Assembly (NCBI RefSeq): GCF_001545155.1
Contig: NZ_CP014226.1
Location: 3,454,111-3,518,110 of the forward strand
Origin: Halomonas chromatireducens
GTDB lineage: Bacteria > Pseudomonadota > Gammaproteobacteria > Pseudomonadales > Halomonadaceae
Direction of reading: 5' to 3'
Length of the DNA: 64,000 nucleotides
A program made the position numbers and the translations under genes. The notes beneath the pieces were generated by a model, which was not told the origin of the DNA, ran no database searches, and was given only the letters and a program-made list of their open reading frames with translations. Shown here piece after piece: positions 53,978 through 63,181 of this stretch; position 1 is the first letter of the stretch, and the number at the start of each line of letters is the position of its first letter.

Positions 53978-55468
53978 CTAGCCGAAGGCCTGGGGCGGCA
54001 TCATCGCCTCCACATGCATCACCAGCTCCTCCAGCACCTGGCGGTCGCGATCGCTCAGCGCCACCTGATTGAGCCGTTCGATCTCCCGGGCAAAGTCTTT
54101 CAAGGTAAAGCCGGAGACCGCCGAGTCGTTCATGCGCTCCCAGCGGAAGGCTTCCCAGCGAACCAGCTCTTCACTGGAAAGCGTCTCCGGAAAGCTGCGG
54201 GCTCGATAGCGGAAGAGCATCTCTTCCAGCCGCCCATCCTGAAAGGCGAATCGGGCATCCACCAGATCCCAGGGGTCGGTATCGCGCACTCGCTGCATCT
54301 GCTGGCGATCGGCTGCCGAGAAAAAACCGCCAGAGTAGATCATCAGATCAGGGTCCTGCGGCCCTTCGGGAGGGGGAGCCACGAAGGCCTCCACGGCCTT
54401 GCTCGCCGCATCGGCGCTGCCGGCCAGGCGCTTCCAGTGTGTACGACAGGCGGCCAGATCCAGCCCCAGTCGCTCGACGATATCGCCATACTCGCCCTGC
54501 CGGGGGCCATCCACATCCTTCAAGGCCGACGCCGGCAGGATCACCGGACTGCGGTTTATGTGAATCACCTTGAGCGGAATACGTGCCTCACCCTCGGCCA
54601 GGTCGTCGTTGCTGACGAAGATGCGCTGACGAATCTGCTCGGCGCTCAGGGTCAGCAGCGGTTCAGGATCGACCGAGAGGTCATAGACGATCACCCCGTT
54701 GGGGTTGGTGGGGTGTTCGGCAAGCGGGATCACCAGTGCGCTGCAGCCACGGCTCGCCGGGTAGCGGCGCGAGATGTGCAGTACCGGCTTGCGGCCGGGG
54801 ACGTCGAGACGAAGCGCCACTTCCCGCTTTTTTCGCAGCGCAAGCAGGTGATCGAAGAGACGCGGATTGCAGCCTCTGAGCAGCTTCGCCAGGGCAATAG
54901 TGGCACGCACGTCGGCGACAGCATCATGGGCGCCTTCATGGGCGATGCCATTGGCAGCGGTCAGGTCCTCGAGCCGAAAGCTGGGGCTGCCATCCTCGCG
55001 ACGCGGCCACTCGATGCCGGCCGGTCGCAGGGCGTGGAAGGCACGCACGGCATCGATCAGGTCCCAGCGGGAATTGCCGTTCTGCCACTCCCGGGAATAG
55101 GGGTCGAGCAGGTTGCGATAGAAGAGGCAGCGGCTGATTTCGTCGTCGAAACGCAGGCTGTTGTAGCCCAGGGCGCAGGTGCCGGGCTCGCTCATGAGAG
55201 CATGGACCCGTCCCGCGAACTCGGCTTCCGGCAGCCCGCGACGGCGCGCCTGCTGTGGGGTAATGCCGGTGATCAGGCAGGCCTGGGGGTGCGGCAGATA
55301 ATCGTCAGCAGGCTTGCAGAAGAGTTCGACGGGCTCGCCGATTTCGTTGAAGTCGGCGTCGGTGCGAATGGCAGCGAACTGCGAGGGTCGATCGCGACGC
55401 GGGTCGGCGCCGAAGGTCTCGTAGTCGTGCCAGAGAAAGGTCATCGGGGCGGCATCGGGCTTCGCCAT
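53978..55468 (-). CDS. sbcB: Exodeoxyribonuclease I
   Basis: 3'-5' single-strand DNA exonuclease of 496 residues. The DEDDh exonuclease domain starts with FLWHDYETFGADPRRDRPSQFAAIRTD (catalytic D and E), includes GYNSLRFDDEISR and ends with HDAVADVRATIALAKLL. The SH3-like and helical C-terminal domains follow (LLTLSAEQIRQRIFVSND; RYRARSFPETLSSEE). ATG 55468 is chosen; a GTG at 55507 would add 13 residues. It is a single-gene unit with terminator on its 3' side. Confidence 0.95.
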   Translation of the reverse strand: MAKPDAAPMTFLWHDYETFGADPRRDRPSQFAAIRTDADFNEIGEPVELFCKPADDYLPHPQACLITGITPQQARRRGLPEAEFAGRVHALMSEPGTCALGYNSLRFDDEISRCLFYRNLLDPYSREWQNGNSRWDLIDAVRAFHALRPAGIEWPRREDGSPSFRLEDLTAANGIAHEGAHDAVADVRATIALAKLLRGCNPRLFDHLLALRKKREVALRLDVPGRKPVLHISRRYPASRGCSALVIPLAEHPTNPNGVIVYDLSVDPEPLLTLSAEQIRQRIFVSNDDLAEGEARIPLKVIHINRSPVILPASALKDVDGPRQGEYGDIVERLGLDLAACRTHWKRLAGSADAASKAVEAFVAPPPEGPQDPDLMIYSGGFFSAADRQQMQRVRDTDPWDLVDARFAFQDGRLEEMLFRYRARSFPETLSSEELVRWEAFRWERMNDSAVSGFTLKDFAREIERLNQVALSDRDRQVLEELVMHVEAMMPPQAFG

Positions 55469-55582
55469 GGGCGCGGTGTCTCCTGACTCTGCGTCGCTGA
55501 GTGGCACAGCCTAACACAGCCTCGCCGATGCCTCAGCCAGGCTTAAAACGTCCAGCCTGCGCTCGGTGCTAGCAGCGCTCGA

Positions 55583-55837
55583 CTACGAACTGCGCGGCAG
55601 GGTGACGTTGAGCTCCAGCACCGAGCAGTTGTCCTCGCTGTCCAGGCTGATATTGATGGCATCGTCATCCACCTGGACATAGCGTCGAATCACCTCCAGC
55701 AGCTCCTTCTCCAGCATCGGCATGTAATCCGGCTGGCCGCGCTGGCTGCGCTGATGGGCCACGATGATCTGCAGCCGCTCCTTGGCGACCGACGCGGACT
55801 TCTTGCGTTCACGCTTCAGGAATTCGAGCAACTTCAC
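55583..55837 (-). CDS. minE: Cell division topological factor MinE
   Basis: Protein of 84 residues that stimulates MinD ATPase and drives pole-to-pole oscillation. The N-terminal [31 protein letters not shown] is the MinD-binding and membrane-binding part; the C-terminal dimerisation domain follows. Overlaps the minD stop by 4 bases. Confidence 0.98.
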   Translation of the reverse strand: MKLLEFLKRERKKSASVAKERLQIIVAHQRSQRGQPDYMPMLEKELLEVIRRYVQVDDDAINISLDSEDNCSVLELNVTLPRSS

Positions 55838-56652
55838 CGGCGACCTCCTCCGAACATGCGGCTCAGCAGACTCTTCTTCTGAGTTTCGTGGAAGCGCAGC
55901 GGCACCTCCTCCCCGAGAAGACGCGAGACGGTATCAGCATAGGCCTGGCCCGCGTCGCTGTTGTCGTCATGGGTGACCGGGACCCCCTGGTTGGAGGCAC
56001 GCAGCACCGCTTCCGACTCCGGGATCAGGCCGAGCAGGTCAATGGCCAGGATCTCGCGAATGTCGTCGAGGTTGAGCATGTCACCATCGTCGACGCGGGC
56101 CGCGTTGTAACGGGTGATCAGCAGATGCTCCTTGATCGGATCCTCGCCACGCTCGGCCCGGCGGGTCTTGGATGCCAGCAGCCCCAGGATACGATCGGAG
56201 TCGCGCACCGATGACACCTCGGGGTTGGTCACCACGATCGCCTCGTCGGCGTAGTACATGGCCAACTGGGCTCCCCGCTCGATGCCGGCAGGCGAATCGC
56301 AGAGGATATAGTCGAAATCCTTGCTCAGGGTCTCGAGTATCTTTTCCACCCCTTCCGAGGTCAGGGCATCCTTGTCGCGGGTCTGCGAGGCCGGCAGGAT
56401 ATGCAGGTTGTCGACGCGCTTGTCGCGGATCAGTGCCTGATTGAGTCCCGCCTCCCCCTGGATCACGTTGACCAGGTCGTATACCACGCGACGCTCGCAG
56501 CCCATGATCAGGTCCAGGTTACGCAGCCCCACGTCGAAGTCGATGACGACAGTCTTGTTGCCTCTCAGGGCCAAGCCGGTGGCGATGGCCGCTGCACTGG
56601 TTGTCTTTCCGACCCCACCCTTGCCTGAGGTCACTACGATAATCTTGGCCAA
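55834..56652 (-). CDS. minD: Septum site-determining ATPase MinD
   Basis: Protein of 272 residues. Deviant Walker motif GKGGVGKTT with Lys11 and Lys16, switch [14 protein letters not shown], and a C-terminal amphipathic membrane helix ([11 protein letters not shown]). It recruits MinC to the membrane to block polar septation. Follows minC after 72 bases. Confidence 0.98.
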   Translation of the reverse strand: MAKIIVVTSGKGGVGKTTSAAAIATGLALRGNKTVVIDFDVGLRNLDLIMGCERRVVYDLVNVIQGEAGLNQALIRDKRVDNLHILPASQTRDKDALTSEGVEKILETLSKDFDYILCDSPAGIERGAQLAMYYADEAIVVTNPEVSSVRDSDRILGLLASKTRRAERGEDPIKEHLLITRYNAARVDDGDMLNLDDIREILAIDLLGLIPESEAVLRASNQGVPVTHDDNSDAGQAYADTVSRLLGEEVPLRFHETQKKSLLSRMFGGGRR

Positions 56653-56724
56653 GTTGTCCTTCCTATGGATGACGGTGAAAACGGAAAACGATGAAAAGCG
56701 GCGTCATCAGGCGCAAGCCGCCGG

Positions 56725-57468
56725 TCAACCGAGTGAGGTTATCCCCAACTGGGCATCACAGAGCTTGACCTGAACCGAGGTTCCCAGCAGCTGAGGGTCG
56801 ATATCCTCAAGGCGCTTGTAGTTGCCGGCAACCGAAAGCAGCTCGGCACGGAGTTCGCGACAGAAGATACCGGCCATGGTATCGCCATGAATACCGGCCA
56901 GGGCGCGGCCACGCAGGGCGCCATAGACATGCACGCTGCCTGCGGCCAGCACCTCGGCACCGGCATTGACGGCACCGATCACGACCAGGTCCCCATCCGG
57001 GGCGGTAACCTGCTGCCCCGAGCGGACCGTGCCCCGATAGATACGCCCGCCGCTGGCCGTGCTTATCGGCTCCGGGGAGGGTTCCGGCACGTCAGGCGCC
57101 GGCTGAACCGTGGACACGCCCTCCAGCGTGCGCGCACGAGCGCCGTCGTTGGGTGGAAACCAGCCCAGCCCCAGCGCCCAGGCCGACTGTTTCACCGGGT
57201 CGGGGCCGCCGCGCACCGCTACCGGAAGCAGCTTGTGGGCCCGGCATACGGCACAGATGCGCTCCAGCGCCAGATGAGGCTCGTCGAGCTTCTCTACGCT
57301 GAGAACCACGGGGGTATGCTGAAAGAAGGCGGGGGACTGACTAAGCTTGCCGGAAAGCTGCTCTCTGATGCGCTCCGGGTCTGCACTGGCCAGTTCCATG
57401 ACCGTCATTGGCAGCATGCCCCCCTTGAAGGTAAATGCCATGCTTGCCCTGTCCACTTTGAGGCTCAT
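56725..57468 (-). CDS. minC: Septum site-determining protein MinC
   Basis: FtsZ inhibitor of 247 residues. The N-domain (ASMAFTFKGGMLPMTVMEL) inhibits FtsZ; the C-terminal beta-helix (RIYRGTVRSGQQVTAPDGDLVVIGAVNAGAEVLA and GSVHVYGALRGRALAGIHGD) binds MinD. A proline-rich linker joins them (about residues 125-145). ATG 57468 with GGAG 7 bases upstream gives the normal length. First gene of minCDE. Confidence 0.97.
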   Translation of the reverse strand: MSLKVDRASMAFTFKGGMLPMTVMELASADPERIREQLSGKLSQSPAFFQHTPVVLSVEKLDEPHLALERICAVCRAHKLLPVAVRGGPDPVKQSAWALGLGWFPPNDGARARTLEGVSTVQPAPDVPEPSPEPISTASGGRIYRGTVRSGQQVTAPDGDLVVIGAVNAGAEVLAAGSVHVYGALRGRALAGIHGDTMAGIFCRELRAELLSVAGNYKRLEDIDPQLLGTSVQVKLCDAQLGITSLG

Positions 57469-57724
57469 TGCCGGACTCCACTCGGGTGTTGTCGGGTCGT
57501 GGTCTAAAGCTAAGCGACTCCCTGCGACCCTGCAACTGATCATACGGCCAGCCGGGCCGGGATGACAGAGTCGCAGTTTGGCCACACTTGGCTGGGTGCA
57601 AGACTTTTCCCCAGCCGCGGCGCATGCTTAGATACATACATTAGACGAAAGATGCCGACCCGATAGCAATAAAACGGCTAGGCGCAGGCGCCTTGCTCTG
57701 CGCTCCTCACGCTTAGGATGCCCC

Positions 57725-60505
57725 ATGCCCGGATTCCTTCGACGCCTGTTTGCCCCTCGCTGGCAGCACCACGATGCCCAGGTCCGACGCCTGGCCGTTG
57801 ACAAGCTCGACCCATCGCGCCCAGACCAGCGTGAGGGCCTGGAGCGCCTCTGCCTCGACAGCGACCCGCGAGTTCGCCTGGCGGCGCTGGCGAGGATCGA
57901 TGAGCCCGACACCCTGATTCGCCTGCTCGGCGAACAGCCCTATGCCCCGGAGCTGCATCGCCGCCTGATCGACATCATTACCGGCAAGACCGGCGGCATG
58001 ACGCTGACCCGGCGCCTGCAGCTACTGGAAAACATCGACGACCGCGACCTGCTCTCCGCCGTCGCCCTGCAGGGGGACAACCAGCAGCTCAGGCTGGCCG
58101 CTGTGGCACGCCTTGACGCGGAAGAGGACCTCATCCATCAGGCCTGCGAAAACGGAATTGCCGCCGTCCGCCACGCCGCTGCGGCACGGGTAACCAGCGA
58201 AGCCGGCCTGCAACAGCTGGCCCAGAAGGCTCGCCGCGACCGCCAGGTCATGCGCCAAGCCAAAGAGCGCCTGAATCGTCTGAAAGCCGATGCCGCCTCC
58301 CTCACCGCCGAGCGCGAGAACCGCGAGGCCCTGCTGGCCAAGCTGGAAGCTCAAGGCCGCGCCCCATGGGAGCCGCTCTATGCCGGTCGATACCGACATC
58401 TGGCCAGGGAGTGGGAGTCGATGCCGGGGCTTCCTGATGCCAGCCAGGAGCGCCGCTACCAGGACGCCTGCCAGCGCTGCCGCAAGGTCATATCCGATCA
58501 CGAGGCACGCGAACACGCCCATGCCCAGGCGGACCGCCGCCGCGAGCTGGCCACCGAGGCCCGCGAATCATTGCTCGAAGCGCTGGAGGAGAGCCTTGCC
58601 AGCCTACCCCGGGGGGATCTTCTCACCGAGCAGGATATCGCCAGTCTGCGCTCACAGAAGCTGCTGCTGGCCAACCGCTGGCAGACCCTCTCCGACCTGC
58701 ATGTCACCGATGAAGGGCTGCGCGAACGCTATGACACCGTATTGGCCGACTATGACCGCGTCCTCACCGCCTGGGAGCGGCTGATCTCGCAGCAGGCCGA
58801 ACTTGAGGCGGCCCTGGCGGAACGGAACCCGGAACGCCTGGCGGCCAGCATCGAGGCCTGCCAGTGGCCCGAATCCCTGCCTCCCACGCCGCTGCTTGCC
58901 CGGGCCCGCCGCGAACTCGCTGGCTCGGAGAAAACGGACGTCGACATCGACACACGGCTGGAACAGTTTGCAGCCGACCTTTCACAATTGGAGCAGTTGC
59001 TCGACCGGGGCGCCTTCAAGGGGGCCAGCCGCCTCCATCAGAGCCTCAGGCATCGTGCCGAATCGCTGCCTGACGAGCGACTCCAGAACCATCGGGCCAC
59101 CCTCAAGCGTCTGGGCGCCAGGCTTGCAGAACTACGCGACTGGCGCGGCTTTGTTGCCGGCCCCAAGCGCGAGCAGCTCTGCCAGGCCATTGAGCAACTG
59201 GCCGAGACGCCATCGCTGACCGACGCCGAGCTCGACCGCCGGCACCGGCAACTGGTGCGGGACTGGAAGCTGCTGGGCGATGCCGCTGCCAATCGCCAGC
59301 TCTCGGAACAGTTTCGCGCGGCATCGGATCGTATTCACGAACGCCTGGCCTCCTGGCGCGACAGGCTACACGCCGAGCGCACACGCAACCTCCAAGCCCG
59401 TACGGCTCTCTGCGAGCAACTGGAAGCCTTGCTGGAAGCTCCCGCCGCAGACGCCGACCCGGACGCCTTGCGCCGCATCCGCGATCATGCCCGGGAGGAG
59501 TGGCGTCGCCACACTCCGGTCCCCAAGGAGCAAGCGGAAGCCATCGGGCGCCGGTTCGGACGCATTCGCTACGCACTTCAGGGGCTTATCGACCAGAGGG
59601 CTCGCGAAGTCGCCACTACCAAGCGACAACTGGTCGAAGACGCCCGCACCCTGCTCGAGCGGCAGCTCCCGGCAGCCGCCCGGGCGGAAGAAGCCAAGAC
59701 GCTTCAGCAGCGCTGGCGAGAGCTGGGCCGTGCACCGCGTGGCGAGGAGCAGACGCTGTGGCGGGAATTTCGCGAGATCTGCGACCAGATATTCGCGGCC
59801 CGTGAAGCCCAGCGGGATGACCGCACGCAGCGAGCTCGCCAGCGGCTTGAGGAGATGCAGGCACTGATCGACCGACTCGACGCCTGGCAGCCGAGCCGCC
59901 ATGCGGATAGCACGATCCTGGAACAGGCCATTGATGAGGCGTCGACCCTGGAGCCGCTGCCATCAGGACGGCGAACGGAGGGCATGCGACGCCGCTGGAG
60001 CGGCATCGTTCGAGCTCGGCGCGAACGACTCAACCGCCTTGCCGTGGCCGAGGAGATCCAGCGGTGGCAGACCTACCAGCCCCTGGTCGACGCTCACCTG
60101 AAGGCCGACGCCAGGCTGCTCGAGGAGGATACCGCCGAGGACGTGGCCATCCAGGACGGCTTCTCTCTCCCGGAGGACATGCGCACCGCCCATGAGCAGC
60201 GCAATGCCGCACGCCTTCACCCACCCTCCGACGCCGACGTGGCCGAGCAGCTGGCCCGGCTGCGCGTCCATCTTTCGCTGCTGGCCATGGGGCGAGTGAG
60301 CCAACATGACGAGCCGCTGCGCCTGGCCATACAGGTCGAGCGTCTCAACGAAGGGCTGAGTCGAGAACTCAGCCGTGCAGAAGAAGTGCGTATCGTGCTG
60401 CGCAATCTGCTGGCCACCGGCCCTGTCTCCCCGGACCAGTGGGCGCGTGAAGTGGGTGAACTCGACGCGCTGTTGACACGACTGACCCACCTACCGCCTC
60501 CCTGA
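57725..60505 (+). CDS. DUF349-domain coiled-coil protein
   Basis: Protein of 926 residues. The first about 165 residues form HEAT-like helical repeats (DSDPRVRLAALARIDEPDTLIRLL; DNQQLRLAAVARLDAEEDLI). The rest is a long, highly charged helical region with DUF349 repeats, recognisable by the W-positions in phrases such as RQLVRDWKLLGDA, LQQRWRELGRAPRGEEQTLWREFREICDQIF and MRRRWSGIVRARRERL. Cytoplasmic by composition. Homologues are widespread in Pseudomonas-like bacteria and their function is unknown. It is divergent from minC. Confidence 0.88.
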   Translation: MPGFLRRLFAPRWQHHDAQVRRLAVDKLDPSRPDQREGLERLCLDSDPRVRLAALARIDEPDTLIRLLGEQPYAPELHRRLIDIITGKTGGMTLTRRLQLLENIDDRDLLSAVALQGDNQQLRLAAVARLDAEEDLIHQACENGIAAVRHAAAARVTSEAGLQQLAQKARRDRQVMRQAKERLNRLKADAASLTAERENREALLAKLEAQGRAPWEPLYAGRYRHLAREWESMPGLPDASQERRYQDACQRCRKVISDHEAREHAHAQADRRRELATEARESLLEALEESLASLPRGDLLTEQDIASLRSQKLLLANRWQTLSDLHVTDEGLRERYDTVLADYDRVLTAWERLISQQAELEAALAERNPERLAASIEACQWPESLPPTPLLARARRELAGSEKTDVDIDTRLEQFAADLSQLEQLLDRGAFKGASRLHQSLRHRAESLPDERLQNHRATLKRLGARLAELRDWRGFVAGPKREQLCQAIEQLAETPSLTDAELDRRHRQLVRDWKLLGDAAANRQLSEQFRAASDRIHERLASWRDRLHAERTRNLQARTALCEQLEALLEAPAADADPDALRRIRDHAREEWRRHTPVPKEQAEAIGRRFGRIRYALQGLIDQRAREVATTKRQLVEDARTLLERQLPAAARAEEAKTLQQRWRELGRAPRGEEQTLWREFREICDQIFAAREAQRDDRTQRARQRLEEMQALIDRLDAWQPSRHADSTILEQAIDEASTLEPLPSGRRTEGMRRRWSGIVRARRERLNRLAVAEEIQRWQTYQPLVDAHLKADARLLEEDTAEDVAIQDGFSLPEDMRTAHEQRNAARLHPPSDADVAEQLARLRVHLSLLAMGRVSQHDEPLRLAIQVERLNEGLSRELSRAEEVRIVLRNLLATGPVSPDQWAREVGELDALLTRLTHLPPP

Positions 60506-60555
60506 GAGGGGCTGGACACCGCTGCCGGCTTGCTTTCGCAGCTGCAGATACGCAA

Positions 60556-60576
60556 ACGGGAGGCAAAGCCTCCCGT
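60556..60576. terminator. Hairpin between the DUF349 gene and phbB
   Basis: A perfect 9-base stem, ACGGGAGGC (60556-60564) with GCCTCCCGT (60568-60576), and an AAA loop, in the 99-base gap between converging genes. On the minus strand it is followed by TTTG. Confidence 0.75.
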
Positions 60577-60604
60577 AGCCGGATGACATTCTGGCGCCGT
60601 GGTG

Positions 60605-61351
60605 TCAGCCCATGAACTGGCCACCGTTGATATCGATATTGGCCCCGGTAATGAACCCCGCCTCCTTGTCTGCCAGGAACACGACCAGGCGTGCAATTTC
60701 CTCCGGCGTGCCATAGCGCTTGACCGGGATGGTTTCGCGGATCGCCTCGCGCACGTTCTCCGGTATCTTCATGATCATGTCGGTGGCAATGTAGCCCGGC
60801 GATACGGTGTTGACGGTAATTCCCTTGGTGGCGGTCTCCTGGGCCAGCGCCATGGTAAGGCCATGCATACCCGCCTTGGCAGCGGAGTAGTTGACCTGGC
60901 CAAACTGTCCCTTGCGGCCGTTGATCGAGGATATGTTGATGATGCGGCCGTATTTCTGGTCGAGCATGGTCCCGATGACACTACGGCAAGTATTGAAGAC
61001 GCTGTTGAGGTTGGTGTCGATGACCTCGTGCCACTGCTCGGAGGTCATCTTCTTCATGGTGCCGTCCCGGGTGATCCCGGCACAGTTGACCAATACGCTC
61101 ACGGGCCCGTGCTTTTCCTCGATCTCCTTGATTCCAGTCTCACACGCCTGGAAGCTGGTCAGGTCGACACCAGAAAGCGCTATGTTGTCAAAGCCGTCAG
61201 CCTTTTGGGTCTCAAGCCAGGTTTTCGCCTTCTCCGGGTTGTGATACCCGGCAACCACTTGATATCCCGCTGAGGCCAGGCCGCGACATATTGCCGAGCC
61301 AATACCACCGGTTCCGCCGGTTACCCAGGCAACGGGTGCTGTTTGGGTCAT
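60605..61351 (-). CDS. phbB: Acetoacetyl-CoA reductase of PHB synthesis
   Basis: NADPH-dependent short-chain dehydrogenase of 248 residues that makes (R)-3-hydroxybutyryl-CoA. Cofactor motif TGGTGGIG near the N-terminus, NCAG, catalytic Ser in NISSINGRKGQFGQ and Tyr/Lys in VNYSAAKAG. The segment GQFGQVNYSAAKAGMHGLTMALAQE and the AGYHNPEKAK start distinguish PhaB-type enzymes from FabG. A hairpin follows it on the 3' side. No other pha gene is next to it. Confidence 0.92.
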   Translation of the reverse strand: MTQTAPVAWVTGGTGGIGSAICRGLASAGYQVVAGYHNPEKAKTWLETQKADGFDNIALSGVDLTSFQACETGIKEIEEKHGPVSVLVNCAGITRDGTMKKMTSEQWHEVIDTNLNSVFNTCRSVIGTMLDQKYGRIINISSINGRKGQFGQVNYSAAKAGMHGLTMALAQETATKGITVNTVSPGYIATDMIMKIPENVREAIRETIPVKRYGTPEEIARLVVFLADKEAGFITGANIDINGGQFMG

Positions 61352-61509
61352 ATTCCACCTCCCTGATCATGACGCATACTTATGCAGAATGGCTTGACCT
61401 GAAGCAGCAGGCAAGCGGTAACAGGATGCTTCCTGAGGGGCGCCCCCTTCAAGCATCCTTTATGATTATGGACCCTTGAGCGACAAGTGCACGAACAACG
61501 ACCACCCAC

Positions 61510-61537
61510 TTGACATGGCGCAGAAAAAGCGTAGTAT
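61510..61537 (+). promoter_or_regulatory. Sigma-70 promoter of the initiator tRNA
   Basis: Consensus -35 TTGACA (61510-61515), a 16-base spacer and -10 TAGTAT (61532-61537), ending 14 bases before the tRNA 5' end. Position and boxes fit a strong tRNA promoter. Confidence 0.8.
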
Positions 61538-61551
61538 TCGCACCACGTTGA

Positions 61552-61628
<77 letters not shown>

Positions 61629-61640
61629 TCTTCGAAAAAA

Positions 61641-61666
61641 CCGAGGCCACAAGCCTCGGTTTTTTT
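61641..61666 (+). terminator. Rho-independent terminator of the tRNA gene
   Basis: Stem CCGAGGC (61641-61647) with GCCTCGG (61653-61659), loop CACAA, followed by seven T; six A stand before the stem and can extend it. It starts 12 bases after the tRNA CCA end. Confidence 0.93.
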
Positions 61667-61739
61667 ATTAAGCGTCATCACGATGACCGGTCATCGGTTC
61701 GCGTTCCATTCAACGTCAGCGTTCCGGCTATCAAGATTT

Positions 61740-61777
61740 AAAGAGGCAGATCAGTATATTACTGATCTGCCTCTTTT
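61740..61777. terminator. Isolated 17-base perfect hairpin
   Basis: AAAGAGGCAGATCAGTA (61740-61756) and its exact reverse complement (61760-61776) around a TAT loop. A run of T follows on the plus strand and of T on the minus strand, so it can act in both directions. It lies 74 bases after the tRNA terminator and 113 bases before the stop of the leftward patatin gene, which it may terminate. Confidence 0.75.
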
Positions 61778-61889
61778 CAATGCCTGCCAAAAAATTCCGC
61801 TTTTGGCACGCCCGTGCCCAGCCACCGAATTTGTGCCCGACACCCCAAAGAATGGTCAGTTAGCCACATGCTTACGTTTGCTGTCGAAC

Positions 61890-62933
61890 CTAACCCTGGT
61901 GCTGGGCGCCGATGCCTTGGAAAATCTGACGAAGATCGACACTCGAACGCTCACCGATAGCGGAAAAATTTTCCTCCAACCAGCGCGTGGCGGTGTCACG
62001 GCCGAGGTCGCGAAGCTTGGTGAGAAACTTCCATTCGGCATTCATCTTCGATGAAGCGCCGAGCGGTATCAGCTCCGCCTGGTTTTCCACGACATGCACC
62101 CGAACCTGATGGTATTCATCGGCCGATAGCTTGCCCTGACGGATCAGCCGATCAACGAAGTCGATTCCGCGCAGTTCCTTGAGCAGACTGCTGTTGAAAC
62201 TGATCTCGTTCATCCGGTTTTGTATGTCCTGGGAGCTCTTCGGCGCGCCCTTCCGCTCGATCGGATTGATCTGGATCACCACGATATCGTTGGTACCGGT
62301 CTCGCCGTGAAAGGGAAACAGCGACGGATTACCCATGTAGCCGCCATCCCAATATGGCACGCCGTCGATCTCGACCGCCTGATAAATATGCGGAAGACAG
62401 GCCGAGGCCATCAACATGTTCAACGTTATCACCTCGCGAGGGAAAACCTTGACATTGCCGCTCTCCACGTTGGTGGCCGAAATGTACAGCTTGAACGCCG
62501 TGCATCGACGCACCCTGTCGAAATCGATGCTCTTTTCCACCAGATCACGCAATGGATTGATATTCATCGGATTGAGCTGATAGGGCGAAGCCACTCGGGA
62601 GAGTGCATCCATGGCGTGATACATGGGGTTGTTCTGCAGCCCCCAGCGGCCCGTCAGAACGTCGTAGGGCGTGCGTTTCAGCGGGCTGTTCTTCGCGCCC
62701 TCGCCCATGCGTCGCCAGAAGTGCTCGAGGGCCGCGCGCCCGCCTTCGGGGCCATCGCGGGTAAAGCCATCGGCCAGCGCCACCGCGTTCATCGCTCCCG
62801 CCGAAGTACCCGAAATCCCGGCGATCTGCAGCCGCCCATCCTCAAGAATCCGGTCCAGCACCCCCCACGTGAAAGCGCCATGCGCACCTCCGCCCTGAAG
62901 AGCGAGGTTAATGAGCTTGGGTTTCTGTGTCAT
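61890..62933 (-). CDS. Patatin-like phospholipase/esterase
   Basis: Hydrolase of 347 residues with a Ser-Asp dyad. The oxyanion motif is GGGAHGAFTWG (residues 14-24), the nucleophile is Ser44 in GTSAG, and the partner Asp is in YWDGGYMGNPSLFP. The C-terminal part (EIDGVPYWDGG... to FLTKLRDLGRDTATRWLEENF) is typical of bacterial patatins with an extra tail domain. ATG 62933 gives MTQKPKLINLALQGGG, the usual start. Some members act on PHB granules; phbB lies close by, but separated by the tRNA, so this is only a hint. Confidence 0.9.
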   Translation of the reverse strand: MTQKPKLINLALQGGGAHGAFTWGVLDRILEDGRLQIAGISGTSAGAMNAVALADGFTRDGPEGGRAALEHFWRRMGEGAKNSPLKRTPYDVLTGRWGLQNNPMYHAMDALSRVASPYQLNPMNINPLRDLVEKSIDFDRVRRCTAFKLYISATNVESGNVKVFPREVITLNMLMASACLPHIYQAVEIDGVPYWDGGYMGNPSLFPFHGETGTNDIVVIQINPIERKGAPKSSQDIQNRMNEISFNSSLLKELRGIDFVDRLIRQGKLSADEYHQVRVHVVENQAELIPLGASSKMNAEWKFLTKLRDLGRDTATRWLEENFSAIGERSSVDLRQIFQGIGAQHQG

Positions 62934-63181
62934 GTGCTCGGGCCTTTTGGGGTGAATCGCTGAATGGATGGCGTGGACATCGAGGCCCACAACAAGGGCA
63001 TGGAAATGGCCGGACGCAGAAACTGTCTGCAGAATAAAGCAGGGCGAGAGGGCTATCTGTTCGGTGACGTACAGAGCCGCCCAACGCTGGAGAGCTTGGG
63101 AAAGGAAGGACTGGATTGTCAGCACGCACGATGTGATCCTCGCAGCCAGCTGCAAGTCTTCCTGAAATCCCTACGTTCTCA
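62934..63181. other. Gap between the patatin and PP2C genes
   Basis: 248 bases between two leftward genes. It should contain the patatin promoter. I see an AGACAGTTTCTGC-like inverted pattern near 63020 but no reliable promoter, and no gene. Confidence 0.3.

Noticed and set aside
61683..62054. A 123-codon plus-strand frame after the tRNA
   Set aside because: It runs through the 17-base hairpin and into the antisense of the patatin gene, with no ribosome site and mixed codon use.
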